From Plumapathes pennacea (Eukaryota; Cnidaria; Anthozoa; Antipatharia; Myriopathidae): 64,000 nucleotides of DNA. Below, piece after piece: positions 37,293 to 50,300 of the stretch. The DNA lies in NCBI GenBank assembly GCA_964036295.1, contig OZ038466.1, positions 4,566,001 to 4,630,000 on the forward strand, in the 5' to 3' direction. Both the position numbers and the translations under genes were made by a program. Under the pieces are notes generated by a model. That model worked only from the letters and a program-made list of their open reading frames with translations, made no database searches and was not told the origin of the DNA. How positions within the stretch are numbered: the stretch's first letter is position 1; every line of letters starts with the position of its first letter.

Positions 37293-40200
37293 ATGGCAGA
37301 AGATGGAGAGACTACAGGCTGCTGCGGCTTCGCTATGTGCTGTCGTAAACCGGTTAGTGCAAACTTCCATTCCTCAGTAATACGTCTGTGATAAATTCAG
37401 TAATTTATTGAATCGTTGAAAAAGGCCGGAGAGGCACATCAATGTACAAGACACTTTGAGGAGAGACCCGGTATCACTATCAACCCATTTTACAGTGAAA
37501 ACAGGCATGACGCAAGCCAAGCACAAACGCAAGCGTAAGCACGAGGACCAAATTTTTTGTATCTTTCAGTGCTTGCGTCGAGCTCGCGGGAGTTTCACTG
37601 TAAAATAAAGACCTTGTGCTAGCGCTTATGCTTGCGTCGTTCGTGAAAACCAGGCTTTAGATGTCAATTTAACAAAATTGCTGTCATTGGAAGTTTTAAA
37701 GCATTTTTGACATTAAAAAAAGGCGGGGGACTTAAAGCCGCCAAACTGATTGTCGATCGTAAAGTTTGAAGTTGTTGTGTACACAGCAGAGTAAAATGTT
37801 ACTTTACAAAAACCGTCAATGACAATGGCCGGAATATATAGTCATACTTGTATGCAGTATTTACTACATCCTCGAGCACCTTCATCTCTGATGCACCTCT
37901 GGTAAGGCATATTTTGGGCCCAGGTGAATCGATTTCGCCTAGTTCTCGGCGCTCGCGGCCATGCAAGAAAGGCTTCTTTGGGCAGGCTGATCAGAGCTTT
38001 TTTGATCCATGGTATCGTATGTTTCTGCATCCAGAAGCCCTTTCTAAATGTTTCTAAAACTATTAAATTTTTCTAAAACTATCTACCACTTTTACAACAA
38101 TTAATTAAATTGTAAACACACTTCACCTTCACCAACCTTCATTAGGTATTTTCTAATGTTGTAATAACACGCGTAAAGCACTACAGGATACTTCAATCGA
38201 TATTTAACAACACAAGAAGATCAGAGTTTTTTTAACTTTCGGTTCCTGATGTTCTCTCTAGTTGTCAGTTCTCAGCCAAAAGGCAACCCGCCTGAATGAA
38301 TTTTTGCATAATTCGTTACGGACTGTTTCTTTATACATTAGAGAGCGTTGTTCTGAAACCGTTTATTGCGTTAGTTTTTCTGAATGCGAAACGATGTCCA
38401 ATACACACAAGAGACGATTTATCCGTCTGGCCGACTTATTCGTCAAACGGATAACGCACCCAGACGGATAATTCAATCGAGCAAAAGTTTGGAGTGAGAT
38501 TCATGTCCCATAATACCACGGGACAACGCACATATCAATCAAAACATCAGGAAATTTTAACGTCGTCTTCATAAACCGTCTAATTTACATATTTACGAAT
38601 CATCATCAGTGTTATTATTTTTTTCAGGAACAAGGTGAAGAGGTAGAAGAGAGACAACCATTACTTCGAAAAGAGCCTGAAACCATCCCACCTGAGGAGA
38701 CTAACCGAGAAGCCCAGATTAAGACAAGGGAACAAACAGACGACATAGAGAAGCCAGGGGAACAAACAGACGACAAAGAGAAAATATCCGCAAAGCCCAA
38801 AGAACTCCAATTTGAAAAGTTCCATATTGTCGAGCTGGATAACATTTTTGACAATTTCACCCTCACCCTTACTCCGTTCGTCACGAACCGCCTTGCCATG
38901 GAGACGGCAGAAACAACGTTCATGGAAACAGTTGCCTCTTTGATAAGGATCAACCCAAAAGCCAGGTTCATAGAACACTTGCAAGCGTTGAAGGCGGAGC
39001 TCAGAGAAGCCAACATCGCTCTCAAGATTAAGGATGGCGTAATGGTCGTTGTGAGTGAAGCAGGCGAAGTAGTGGAGGAGGTTCGTCGGGCTGTCACAGC
39101 GATAAACAGAATCCTCGACGCAGGAAAAAACCTAAAGCCGATGCCCCTTAGAGTTGAGAAGGCGACTGAAGATGCACTGGCCGAGACGGAAGAGTTGGAT
39201 GTCATGGCGATCCTCAAGCGGGAGTTCAAGAACTGGTATGATTCCAATAAAATCCTCAGACACCAGAAGAACTTCGCCAAGAACGTACAGATGATAAAGC
39301 AAGCTCCAGGGATGGTCAAACTGTTCTGTGAAACAGCCCGTGAAATTGTCCTGTACACCTATCGCGTTTTTGCGGACAAAGATGAAGAGGTGCCCTCGTA
39401 CTCGGACGAAGATGACAAAGACGATAAAGAAGACGACAAGAAAAATGATTCTGAGGAGAGCGCTGTTGGTGGAAAGAGTGAAGAAACCAGAAGTGAAGGA
39501 AGTGATCAAACAGGAAAAGAAGAAGAGGAGAAAGAGAAGGAGGATTTCTACAAGAGTCTGGAGTTCAAAGTCGTAGGAGTGCAAGAGATTGATCGAGTGT
39601 TCGCCAACTTGGCCCAGGCTATGAATCCATTTGTGGTGAAAAGGGATAAAATCCAGAAAGCAAAAGAAGACTTTGAGAACAACGTGAGACAAATCTGCAA
39701 CTTCGAGAGGGAAAGAGAGTTCAAAGTATACGTCAAAGAACTGAAAGACAAAGCAGAAACAGAAGACATCACCATCTACGTGGATTCCAGCGACGGAAAG
39801 GTCAAGGTCACTTCTGTCAAGGGTACAAAACCGCCCAAACCGTACCGAGATGCGGTCAAGGCACTTAACAAACTCAAGAAGGCCGGGAAAAAAGCCATAA
39901 AGCTAGAACCCGACGTCCAGAACGGCATCGCTGCATGCATCGAGGACATGAGTCACATAGATCCCAAACGTGACTTGAAAAGGGGGTTGGAGTTCAGAGA
40001 CATCCCCAAGTTGGCACGCAAAGTCCAAGATCTGAACGAGACTCGCAAGAAAGTCCACGAAGTGCCTGAAGTCGTGAAGGAGTTTTGTCGGTACGTGGAG
40101 GGGCTGATCACCGATTTGCTTGAAGTTTTAGTCGAAGGAAAGGAAAAAACCGAGAAGGAGAAGACAGAGGAGGGCGACGGTCGATCTGACGAAGAGAAAG

Positions 40201-40526
40201 GCGGAAGCAAAGACAAAGATAAAGATGAAAGGCGAGGCAAACGGGACAAAGGTGAAGACAAGGAAAAGGAGCAGGAAAATAAAGATGAAGGAGAAAACGA
40301 TAAGGAGAAAGAAGAAGGTGAAGTCAAAAATAAGAATGAGCGGCAAGGCAAGGAGGAAGAACACGAAGACGAGGAGCAGAAGCAGCCGGATAAAGATGAA
40401 GGAGAAGGTGAAGATGAGCAGGAGCAAGAAGAAGGCAAGAAGAAGGACAAAGAGGAAGATAAACACGAAGAAGGGAAGAACGACGAAGCGAAAGAGAAAA
40501 ACAGGGACAGCAACGCTACCGCATAA
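37293..40526 (+). CDS. Orphan two-repeat protein with Cys-rich N terminus and charged tail, paralog 1 (652 aa)
   Basis: Exon 1 (37293-37352) encodes 20 residues, MAEDGETTGCC then FAMCCRKP. Its clustered cysteines near a basic residue resemble S-acylation (palmitoylation) sites. Exon 2 (38628-40526) encodes the rest. Residues ~80-255 and ~330-523 are two diverged copies of one alpha-helical domain; both contain F-x(5)-NPFV or TPFV, EYxxxLKxEL-like and VK-x-FC motifs. The last ~130 residues are almost entirely Lys/Glu/Asp. There are no signal peptide and no transmembrane segment, so a cytoplasmic, lipid-anchored protein is the best guess. The family is not recognised. Conservation with the paralog at 42741-46481 in both exons and the intron position supports a real gene. 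Confidence 0.82.
37495..37662. repeat. Possible inverted-repeat element in intron
   Basis: Begins near GTGAAAACAGGCATGACGCAAG and ends near CTTGCGTCGTTCGTGAAAAC plus CAGGCTT. Imperfect GCAAGC/GCTTGCG arms resemble the hexamer-rich palindrome at 16660-16873. Weak evidence. Confidence 0.4.
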
Positions 40527-40925
40527 GCAGCCGCGAGACAAAGAGAGCTGCACAGAACAGTTTGGAATGCTACGGATATTTGAATAGGAGGGGCGGCGGA
40601 CAAAATTTAGTAGCCAATTCCTCGCTCCAGTGATGTCCTTTTCAACTAGTGAGCCGGAGGCTAGTCTTGATTATGTGAACCAGGTTAGGACTTTGAACTC
40701 ACATGCCATTCAAATGTAGGATTTTAATAATTTAGCAAACTGTGTGATGCTTAGTCATTTAGAGCGGTTTTCCAATTATCTATCGAAAACTTGATCACTC
40801 CGCAGTGTTATCTAGGCGGTAAGAAGACAAGTCAAAGAAATTTGCGGTTCATTTTACTTTGAAAAAGGAACTAATGCAGTGCTGACACTTCCTTGCTTGC
40901 GTGTAAGTAGATCGCAAACGAGTCA

Positions 40926-41045
40926 GGCCCGTTTCAAACGTCGCGCTACTGTCGTGCCGAACTCAATGTAAATTAGCTTAAACAATGGATTTTGCTCATT
41001 TGCATTGAGTTCGGCACGGCAGTGGCGCGACGTTTGAAACGGGCC
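40926..41045. mobile_element. 120-bp palindromic MITE with TCA flanks
   Basis: Terminal GGCCCGTTTCAAACGTCGCG and its inverted partner form arms of ~45 bp. The arms run through GTGCCGAACTCAATG around a short A/T loop. TCA flanks both ends (40923-40925 and 41046-41048), a three-base duplication like that of Harbinger-type MITEs. Confidence 0.85.
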
Positions 41046-41585
41046 TCAGTTGTCGCTCAAGAACTTCAGATTTGCATATAATCTCCCTTTTTGCGTGGCA
41101 ATAATAGTAAATGGGATTTTTTTTTTCTAAAACGTAATAAACTTTTAGTCATTTCCGATTTTGAGTCTTTTTCCCTGCGACTCCAGTTTACTCGGTATTT
41201 GGATCTTAACGAGGGAGCTGGGGGGGATACGGGGGGGGGGGGGGTGGGTGTTATGTTTTTTAAGGCATTTTAGTGTGCGCCTCCTCAAAGAGTGATCATT
41301 TTCAAGCATTTTAGTCTGAATATAGCCTTATAGAGTATGCATACCACTTTACTACTGAATGAGTTTGATATACTTGAATAGGGTACAAATTTTGGAATGC
41401 AGGTCTGAAATAGGGTACTATAAAGGGTTTTTAGAACCGTGCGGCACATTCCACCCAAAATTTTGAGAAGTATAGCCACCCTCCCCCTATGAGATCTCTC
41501 AACGGGCACGTTCCACCAGCGGCATTTGACGTTTTTATTGAGCGGAGCACATTTTAACAGCCTGGAAACCTGGCACTGGACCAAG

Positions 41586-41792
41586 TTAACCCTTTGCCGA
41601 TCAACTTCAATTTTCTCCTTTAGTCTCTCACCAGAGATATATGATACATTACGGAGAATTTGCCACTTGAAAGTTTGCTCAGATGAAAGCTGATTGAACA
41701 ATCAATCCTCACTACATTCCTCACACAGGCTTTTAGGCTTTTAACAAGAGTGGGAGAGAATCTGTATTTTGAGCTTGGGAGTAAAAGGGTTT
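41586..41792. repeat. Dispersed repeat (AAGTTCAATTTTCTCCTT family), second copy
   Basis: Matches 5555-5750 in the eIF4A intron over most of its length, with CAATTTTCTCCTTTAGT near the start and GAGCTTGGGAGTAAAAGGG near the end. Confidence 0.65.
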
Positions 41793-41830
41793 ATAAGCTG
41801 CCTTGCAGCGTGCGAACAAACACATACCGC

Positions 41831-41925
41831 GTGAGGCTTGTGTTTTACACGTCTGGCGCACGTCTGGCGCACGCCTCGACACGCTGTATCACGCAATCTT
41901 TCATGTCATCAGCCTCATGTAGAAT
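41831..41925 (-). pseudogene. Relic of GTPase-kinase exon 1
   Basis: About 95 bp match the 3' half of the GTPase-kinase first exon (35920-36000). GTGAGGCTTGTGTTT, CGCCTCGACA and GATCTTTCATGTCA-like blocks appear in the same order. A 12-bp duplication (GTCTGGCGCAC twice) and substitutions disrupt the frame. It lies ~0.8 kb upstream of paralog 2, mirroring the real exon 1 upstream of paralog 1. This shows that the duplication creating the paralog pair included the shared divergent region. Confidence 0.8.
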
Positions 41926-42082
41926 TTGATAACACAACGCGCAAACGACGATAAGATAAACTCACCTGAGGGCAAAGAAGCCTTTCCCGCAAGTAGGAGA
42001 AACTGTCCTTTATTTGCTGCTATTGAACTCCTCTTTTGCAGATTACACGACTGTAGCAGACCAATTTGGGTATTGCTGAAGG

Positions 42083-42122
<40 letters not shown>

Positions 42123-42740
42123 ACTATTCATAGTTTATACCCACTTTTATGACTGCAACGCTGACAGACCGGCTGAGAAGAGGAAGGAGAAAAGTGACTG
42201 CAGGAGGCGCTGTCCGTGGGAAGAATGAGGTAAAAAGAAGAGAACAGAAGGGGAAAGAGAGCGGATAATTGGCCATTTTCTGAAGGTTGCGCGCGCATCC
42301 AAGCTTGACGGGCCAAGACTTTCAAATTTAACTTTTCACTTTATTTCACGGCAGATTGTGTTCGGCCTCGATATAAATGCTTCATGCTGCGCTCATATTC
42401 GAGTTACTACAACGTTCACGCGCGAGTGCTCGCTAAACAATTCTCATATCGAAGGTTACGCGTAACCTCGAGAAAATAGTTTATCAGGGGAAAGAAAGAA
42501 TAACGGGAAAAGGAAAACCAAAACCAAAACAAACAAACAAACAAACACAAAATACACACACACAAAAAACGGAAAAATCACAGAGTACACATTTTACCCA
42601 CCCTACCCCTCTTGGGTGTGCAACTCACGTTGATTTCTGGGAATCGCAGTCACGAGGCACGAGCTGTATTTACTTGCAACGTAACGCGCACTCAGGTACC
42701 AAGAAGTCATAAATCCTCATCAAAGATTCCTCTTTAAACA

Positions 42741-45700
42741 ATGGCAGAAGATGGAGAGACTACATGTTGCTGCCGGCGCTTTTTTTGCTGCCGTGAACAG
42801 GTTAGTTTACTTTAGTAATAGTCACTGTGATAGTCACGATTCTGTAATCAGTTAAGTCTCTCGGAAAGGTGAGAAGTACACCAATATGCACAAGTTCTCA
42901 CCAAGCCACACGGGCTCCGTAGTTTGAGAAAGAGGTCCTACATCAGGCGTTGATCGTACAAAGTTTGGACGACTCCACAAGCAAAACATAAAAGGATGAA
43001 CTGATGCACTAATGAGCAGCCGGAAACTGAAACTTACACCGAAACTTTTTCAGCCGACTATCAAAAGCTCCCTCAGGTTTCGATGAAACAAAATTGCTGT
43101 CACTTTATTTATTATAAGGTATCTAATGTTGTGAAAGCTCGTAAATTAGTACTGCAGGATATTCCATTTGCCGACAAAAGAAGTTCAGCGCCTTTGAATA
43201 TTCAGCGCCCGGCGTTTGTTTTTCAGTCGACTGGCAACCCGCCAGGCCGAGTGTATTTTTGAAATTTTGTTACGGACGGTTAGTTTCTCTTTTTAAGCCG
43301 AAAGCGCTGCTCTGAAACGTATCCACCGTATCTAAAACTGTATGTATAATGTGTTGCTTTAATGCGAACGTTTTTAGGGCGCTTTGGAGTATTTGGGTTC
43401 CGCTGCGGCTGAATGAAACGGAATTTTGCGAAACGATAGCCGTGCAGTAAACTAAGTCCGCCGGAGCTCGAGAATAATCTTCTCAGCTCTTCGGTTTGTT
43501 TGCAGTTTCGAACTGGAAATCAGAAAGGTAGACTCGCCTTTGCTTGTCATAAGTCGTGGCGCAAGGACTTGAAGCGAGACAGGAAGTCTGCTTTTTACGT
43601 CACCAACGGGTCATCGCAAGTAGGGGGAGGGGCACAATAAGCCAGTTCTCCAAACTGACCCTGTTCTAGCGTTTTCGGTTTAATCAACGATGTGCAACGT
43701 GACTCAAGATTATAAGGAAAATTATGCGGATTTTAACGATCACGGAAAATCATAGCATATGATACTGAAACTCGAATAAACGTCCCTACCTCTTAGGGCG
43801 CGTTCAATTGGGTCTATTCCGGAAAAGGAAAAGCGATACTGATTGATAAGATATTTTACTTTGGAGCTGAATTATGTCGAGATGTATCGGGAGCTGTTCG
43901 AAATGTCAGCGTGAAGGTTTTGAAAAAAATCCCAAAAGAAATTTCCGCCAGAACAAGCAAAACTTTGAATCATTTTAGCTATTCCTATTCCGGAATACGG
44001 TTAGCCTGCGTAGCTGGCGGTCTCATTCGATGCGGTTAAACAGTGTTCACGGGCGCCATTTCAGTGTACTGATGGCGGATGGGAGACTGAGGTTGAGTGA
44101 CAAAATTACGGGGCGGAGGGAGGGGGGCGGGGGCACCCTTAGTTGCGGTCTCCTGTGGCCCTTGTGTTGATTTGAAGCCGTTACGGCAAGTATTAGCGGT
44201 CGAAAGTTCGGACGGTGTTTATCCCCCTGAACTTGAGTTACCCCCGAAGCTTAGGCCGCCTGTGACGTAACGTGAGAGGGTTTACGTAATGGGAGAAACA
44301 GAGGCTCAAGAATTGAGCGAAACTTTCAGTCTTCACTGTTCTTTTGATTCCCGAGAGTTGCTGGCTCAGTTCCCAGCCGTGGGTGTTTCGGCGCCCGCGA
44401 TCCCCGCGGCTGAGCCTTTAGGTTCTCTCTCAATTGTCATGTTTGGAGAACCTGGCTTTTGATAACTGGTTCAGACAAAACTTGGATTACAAGGAGAATC
44501 TGTACCATTCACCCAAGTGTAAAAGGGTTAGAAGTGACAACACAATGTTATTTGATTCTTTTAGAAATCGATTGACAAAGAAGATGAGACGAAACCATTA
44601 TTAAGCCCAGTTCGAGAAAACGGAAAGGTCACACCTGCACCTAAGAGTAACTCAGGAGCAAAAAAAGCTGATGATGAAAACAAGAAACCCGCAAAGCCCA
44701 AAGAACTTAAACTTGAAAAGTTTCAAATCACCGAACTGGATTCCATTTTTGATGATTTCGCCCGAGCCCTCAACCCATTCGTCAGGAACCGCGTTGCCAT
44801 GGAAACGGCAGAAGCCTCTTTCAAGGAAGCAGTTGCCTCCTTGGTAACGATCAGTCCCAAAGCCAAGTTCAGAGAGTACCTACAGGCATTGAAGACGGAG
44901 CTCAAAGAAGCCAACATCTTTGTAAAGATTAAGGGTGGCGTCATGGTCGTTGTGAGTGAAGCAAGCAAGGTGATAGACGCCGTTCGTCGGGCTGTCACAG
45001 CGATAAACAGAATCCTCGACGCGGGAAAAGACCTAGAAGCGATGCCGATTAGCGTGGAAAAGGCGGCTGAAGATGCAGTGGTCGAGACGGAAGACTTGGA
45101 TGTCATGGCGATCCTCAAGCAGGAGTTCAAGCACTGGTATGATGCCAGTAAAATCCTCAAATACAAGAACGCCTTTGCAAAAAACGTGAAGATGATGAAG
45201 GAAGCTCCAGGGATGGTCAAAGAGTTCTGTAAAACAACTCGGCAAATTGTCGTAGAAATCTATCGCGCTTTCGCGGACGAGGATGAAGTGCCCTCGTACT
45301 CGGACGAGGAGTCCGAAGAAAACAAAGATGGCGGAGACGCCGAAGATGACGAGCAAAGTGATTCTGCGGAGGGCGCTGTTGGTGGGAAGAGGCGAGAAAG
45401 AAAAGAACAGAAGGGGGGAAAGAAAGGAGATGAGAAAGAAAAAGTAGCGGAAGAAGGAAAAGAAAGAGAGGAGAAGGAGAAGGGGAAGGGGAAAGAGAAA
45501 AAGAAGACTACGAAGGAGAAAGAGAAGAAAGAGGAAGACTTCCACAAGAAGCTGGAGTTCAAAGTCGTAGGAGTGCAAGATATCGATCGAGTGTTCACCG
45601 ACTTGGCCCGGGCTATCAATCCATTTGTAGTGACGAGAGAAGGAATCCAGCAAGCGAAAGAAGCCTTTGTGAACAGCGTAAAACAAATCTGCAACTTCGA

Positions 45701-46481
45701 GGGGAAGAAAGAGTTCAAAGAATACGTCAAAGAACTCAAAGAGAAAGCGAAGAAAGGAGACATCACCATCTACGTGGATTCGAGCGACGGAGAGGTCAAA
45801 ATCACTTCTGTCAAGGGTCTTGAACCGCCCAAAATTTACAGGGATGCAGTCAAGGCGCTTAACAATCTCAAGAACGCAGGAAAAGATGCCTTAGAGCTGG
45901 AACCAGACGTCCAGAGCGGCATCGCTGCATGCATCGAGGACATAAGTCATATCGATCCCAAACGTGACATCAAGAAGGGGTTGACGTTCAAAGATCTTCC
46001 CAAGTTAGTAGGCAAGGTCAAAGATCTGAATGAAAACCGCAAGAAAGTCCAACAGGCCCCCGGGATCGTGAAGGAGTTTTGTCGGTACCTGGAGGGGCTG
46101 ATTACCGATGTCCTTGAAGTTTTAGTCGAAGGAAAGGGAAAGGAGGACGAGGAGATGGAAGAGGAGGGCGATGGACGGTCCGACCAGGAGGAAGACGAAA
46201 GTGAAGACAAAGATAAGAATGAAGAACAAGGTGAAGGAGACAAAGATGAAGACGAGGAGCAGCAACATAAAGATGAAGGAGAAAATGATGAGGAGAAAGA
46301 AGAAGGCGAAGACAAAGATAAGAATGAACAGCGGGGCGAAGAGAACAAACACGAAGACGAGGAGCAGGATAAAGATGAAGGAGAGGGCAAAGATGAGCCG
46401 GAGCAAGAAGAAGGCAAGAAGGAGGACAAAGAGGAAGATAACGACGGCTTCGAGGAAGATAAACACGAAGAAGAACGATGA
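42741..46481 (+). CDS. Orphan two-repeat protein with Cys-rich N terminus and charged tail, paralog 2 (658 aa)
   Basis: Exon 1 (42741-42800) encodes MAEDGETTCCC followed by RRFFCCREQ; exon 2 is 44565-46481. Organisation matches paralog 1: repeat domain ~69-250, repeat domain ~350-545, and a charged Lys/Glu/Asp tail. Both repeats contain the shared APG(M/I)VKEFC motif near their ends. The cysteine cluster is stronger than in paralog 1 (CCC plus CC). Relative to paralog 1, a ~5-bp deletion near 46468 shifts the frame, so the protein ends at HEEER. The ancestral terminus (ending DSNITA) is still readable in another frame to 46521. The family is unknown; membrane tethering by S-acylation is an inference. 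Confidence 0.82.
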
Positions 46482-47354
46482 AGAGAAAGAGAAAAACGAG
46501 GACAGCAACATTACCGCATAAACAGACGATTTAGACACTAAGTTTGCAATGCTATACTGTATTTTTGAATAGTAGGGGAGTTGCTCGTAATTATCGAATT
46601 TAATTCAGACGAATTTTGGCAGTCATTTGAGTGCGAGTGCAATTGATGATTTACACCACGAGTGATGTTTGAACATTGTAACAAAATACATGGCATTGAG
46701 ATAGTTAAAAACTGAATGCGATTCGCCGTAAACCTACCTGGAAAATCCAACAACAGAAAGGAGAACCTTGTATCTTGCACAAAGAAATGCTGATTCAGCT
46801 ATCAACTATCACAGAATGAGTAAATGTAGTTCTTATAAGACGATTGGGAGAATTGGCCTTTAGTCCGTTTATTTTGGTTAGATGAGCTTACACAGCGACC
46901 TTCGCGTTCATTTATACGGCTCCCATGCACAAATCCATTGGCGTCCTGGAGAAAAACTGAATTGTTTACGGCACATTGGCGGTGCTGGAAAGCGCGAGAT
47001 ATAGCAGCTGCAGTGTGGTTGTGCAACCATGACTGAACTCTGGATACATAAATGCTTGATTCGCATGACTTGAACTAGTTTAACCAGCAAGTACTACTAC
47101 TATAATTATTCTTCTACATTTACCAAAAAGCGACTCAATAGCACGATGCGCTTTAGCTACGTCGGCCTAACGATTCGTGTGAGGTTGAAAAATTCTCCAA
47201 ATCCTGGGACATTTTTCTTGTCACAACAAAAGCTAAAATCTCATACCCGCGCGGGGTGCCGCTTGGCCTTTACAATGCATTTAGTGACATATAGGTCATG
47301 TAGTTTACTCGTTCACCAACACTAAACATGCCCTACAGAAAGTACAACAACACG
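46482..47354. other. Convergent intergenic region
   Basis: Lies between the 3' ends of acidic-tail paralog 2 (plus) and the DsbA-like gene (minus). No gene or recognisable repeat is supported. Minus-strand ORFs of 60-80 codons are present but show no domain. Confidence 0.5.
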
Positions 47355-50300
47355 TCACAGTTTACTTGTCAGTTCCCCGTTGTCCAATGGGACGTCTTTC
47401 CACCCGCACAACAAGTCGGCCACAACATTCAGCCTGTCTTGGCCCCAGATCATCGCACCGTCGTTGACCTGGTAACTAGGGACACCACACATCCCTGCCT
47501 GAATGGCCCTGACGTAAGGAGTACACAGGAGCGGTTAACAATCACGAGCAATAGTCAGTAGTCCCTCCCACAATCAAGAATCGCCCAAAACGGGCACGGT
47601 AAATCTCAAAAGATAACGAGGAAACATTATAAAACTCGGAAACCTTTTTCGATATTTTCAGAATCGTAATGTTTCCATGCTCCCTCCATGGGAGAGGGCA
47701 GGGGGAGAAGGAGGGGGAGGGGGGTACTCCCATATATAAGCCATACCAGTATGTGCCGCCAAAAAGGGTATTGGTTATTGCGTTTTAGTCAGGACTAGGG
47801 TATAGATTTTGTCTCTTGCTATGGAATAGGGTAGTAGATCAAATAGGGAAAGGGTTTTGAGGACCATGCGGGACACCTCCACCCAAAAATTCTGAAGAGT
47901 GCCCCCCCTCCCCCCTCGGCTTTGGTTATCCGTGCCTGGGGAGAAATTCAGAAGGTCTTGATTGCCGGGTCGGTGCTAAGTGATGGAAGACAAGGAGACG
48001 AGGAGAAGACGTAAGGACGGGGTAGAGGAAAGAAAGTACAGTATGTGGAATGCTGATGAAAGTTCACGTACCTCTCAGTGTTCGCTTTGAGCTGCTCCTT
48101 GATGTTCGCTTTCTGCGTCTCTTTGATCAAACTCTCTCCATCGAATCCCGCGTCAGACAGAACTTGCGATAACACCTAAGAGAGACAAAGAATGAAGAAA
48201 TAAACACGATAAACTCACGTAGCATTAGCTGTTTAAAACGGTGCAACTTCGTCCCCAGGGCTTCACAGGTGGTGAGGCACATGACTTACTTCAGGATCAC
48301 CAATGTTCTTGTCATAACGCCAGCCAGCCTCATCTGCAGAGTGGGGAAAAATCACAGAGCGAAAAGAAGAGAAAAATATATACGAATAGTACATTCTTAC
48401 TATTGCCTACAACCTTTTAGTACAATATTTTCTTAAGACGTGATCATTCCATCAACTTTCATTTGAGTAACACCTTCAGTAAAAGGACGAAGTTGATCAC
48501 TCATGGGAGTTACTGCTAAATAGAAAAGAAGCCTTCATCTCTATTGGGCATAAAAGAGTCAACTTACAAATGGCTTGCCGCAGCTTGTCATCAGGATACA
48601 CCAGTGAGACTCGGAGTGGAAGAATTGTGCGTAAAGGAAAGTTGGTCGTAAACTTAAACTGGATGTTATGAAATTTGCATGTGTCCTTGAGATCTTTCAT
48701 CATGTAGTTTCTCTTGGCCTCACTAACAACTTGCATGGGAATCTGTTTAATAAATAGAGAATGACACAGTTATGCTAAATAAATAAATAACCAAGCATGT
48801 CAAATAGTGTCAACTAAGGTTTCTACCCAAAAAGTAAAAGGTACAAAACAATCATAATTTTCTTCTTTTAGTGAACACTCTTCCTTTTGCACTGTAACCA
48901 AGTTGACAGTAAGGTCACTGTGTGAATAACTCTCCAACCAACTGAAGTTGGAGGGGAGGGGAGGGGAGGGGAGGGGAAAAGTATGCTTATCTTCTCCAGT
49001 CAACAAAATATTAAGTGGTGTCATGAGAATATGACAATCAACAAGTTTCAACTGGAACTGACTGATACATAATCCATTGATGAGTAAGTTGAGAATTAAA
49101 GTAACGCATTATTACAGTTGTTTACAAAACTGCAAATATTGTATCATGATGTTCAAAGGAAAAGACTGAATCAAGATACACTGAACTCCACCAAAGAAAC
49201 AACTCACCACTGGAGTTCCAATTTTCTTAAAAACAGCTCCAAGGACAATAGGGACCCACTCCACCTCGACTGAAACTGGCTGGACATCTGCCACCAGCTT
49301 GGAGATCTGGGAAGGACAAACAAAACCCAATAGAGGTTTTGCACGGCAGCCAATTTGCATGCCAGGAATAATGTGTGGCAGTACAGTCCATAAACTCTAT
49401 GATACTTACAGGACTATAAAACCATTACTCCCAAGTTCATACTATAACAGACTCTCGGAATGGACATTTCAGTCTTAGCATTCATTTGCTATCAAAACCT
49501 AACTTCTCTATACCGTATGGTATACTGTATTTCTGGTGAAAAACTGAAAGAGGAAACTAAAGATTAAACAGGGAACACTCTTACCTGTGTTGATCCAACG
49601 TAGCTCCATGGACTGGCAAAGTCATGAAAAATAGTGAGCTTGGCCTTGCTTGGGCGTGGTGGGGAGTAGCATAGTCTCGGAGGAAAGGCCATTGTATTTC
49701 CTAAGGCACGTTCAACAAAGTGAAGGCGATCTGTGCCGTAGTAAAACTGGCCATCCACAGCAAAACTGGCATTAAAGAGAGGAAGTATGTTGTAACCACA
49801 ACATCAACATTTGCACAGAGCTCCAGAAGTCAATACTTCACCACTATAGATGTGTAACAGATGTTACACATCTACGCATTTAAACACGGCCCTATTACTC
49901 TCCAAGTTCTATCATATAAAGTGCTTGTAGAACACAACATGTGTCAGAAGTGGAATGCATACAGGATTCAGAAATCAGCAGTCAAATTCAAGGGTTCAAG
50001 ACTGTACAAACCCTGAATAAGATTACTGAGTATATATACCCCTCCTACAGGATATCAATGGGAATTCTTCACCGTTCCCTACCTGGGTACACCAAATGCT
50101 CCTTTGTCCACTGCTTCTGCTGTGTTACTCAGCAGCCTCTCTTTGCCAGCAACTATCTTATCCTCCACATTAATATTCCAGCCAATGCTGGAAGCATTCT
50201 CTTGTAACACATCACTTCTTGTCACATCTGCAATGTTCAATGTATCAAGGATATATATCTCATTAGAGATAACAAATTAATATCTATAAGCTGTAACCCT

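Larger units (their letters stand above)
40527..42740. other. Intergenic between the two acidic-tail paralogs
   Basis: Contains a 120-bp MITE (40926-41045), a G-rich dispersed repeat (about 41211-41480), a second dispersed repeat (41586-41792), a relic of GTPase-kinase exon 1 (41831-41925), a poly-A run (about 42080-42120) and the presumed promoter of paralog 2. No intact gene is seen; the ORFs at 41285-41701 and 41901-42228 lie across repeats. Confidence 0.6.

Noticed and set aside
39953..40603. Long minus-strand Ser/Phe/Leu-rich ORFs opposite the acidic-tail genes (also 45260-46538)
   Set aside because: They are antisense shadows of the Lys/Glu/Asp-rich coding sequence and have no domains.
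47948..48057. DsbA-like gene ending at 47948 by read-through of the exon at 48072-48175
   Set aside because: A proper donor (GAGAG|GTACGT) and a downstream exon at 47355-47508, which restores the conserved CGVPSY loop in phase, show that the ORF extension is intronic.
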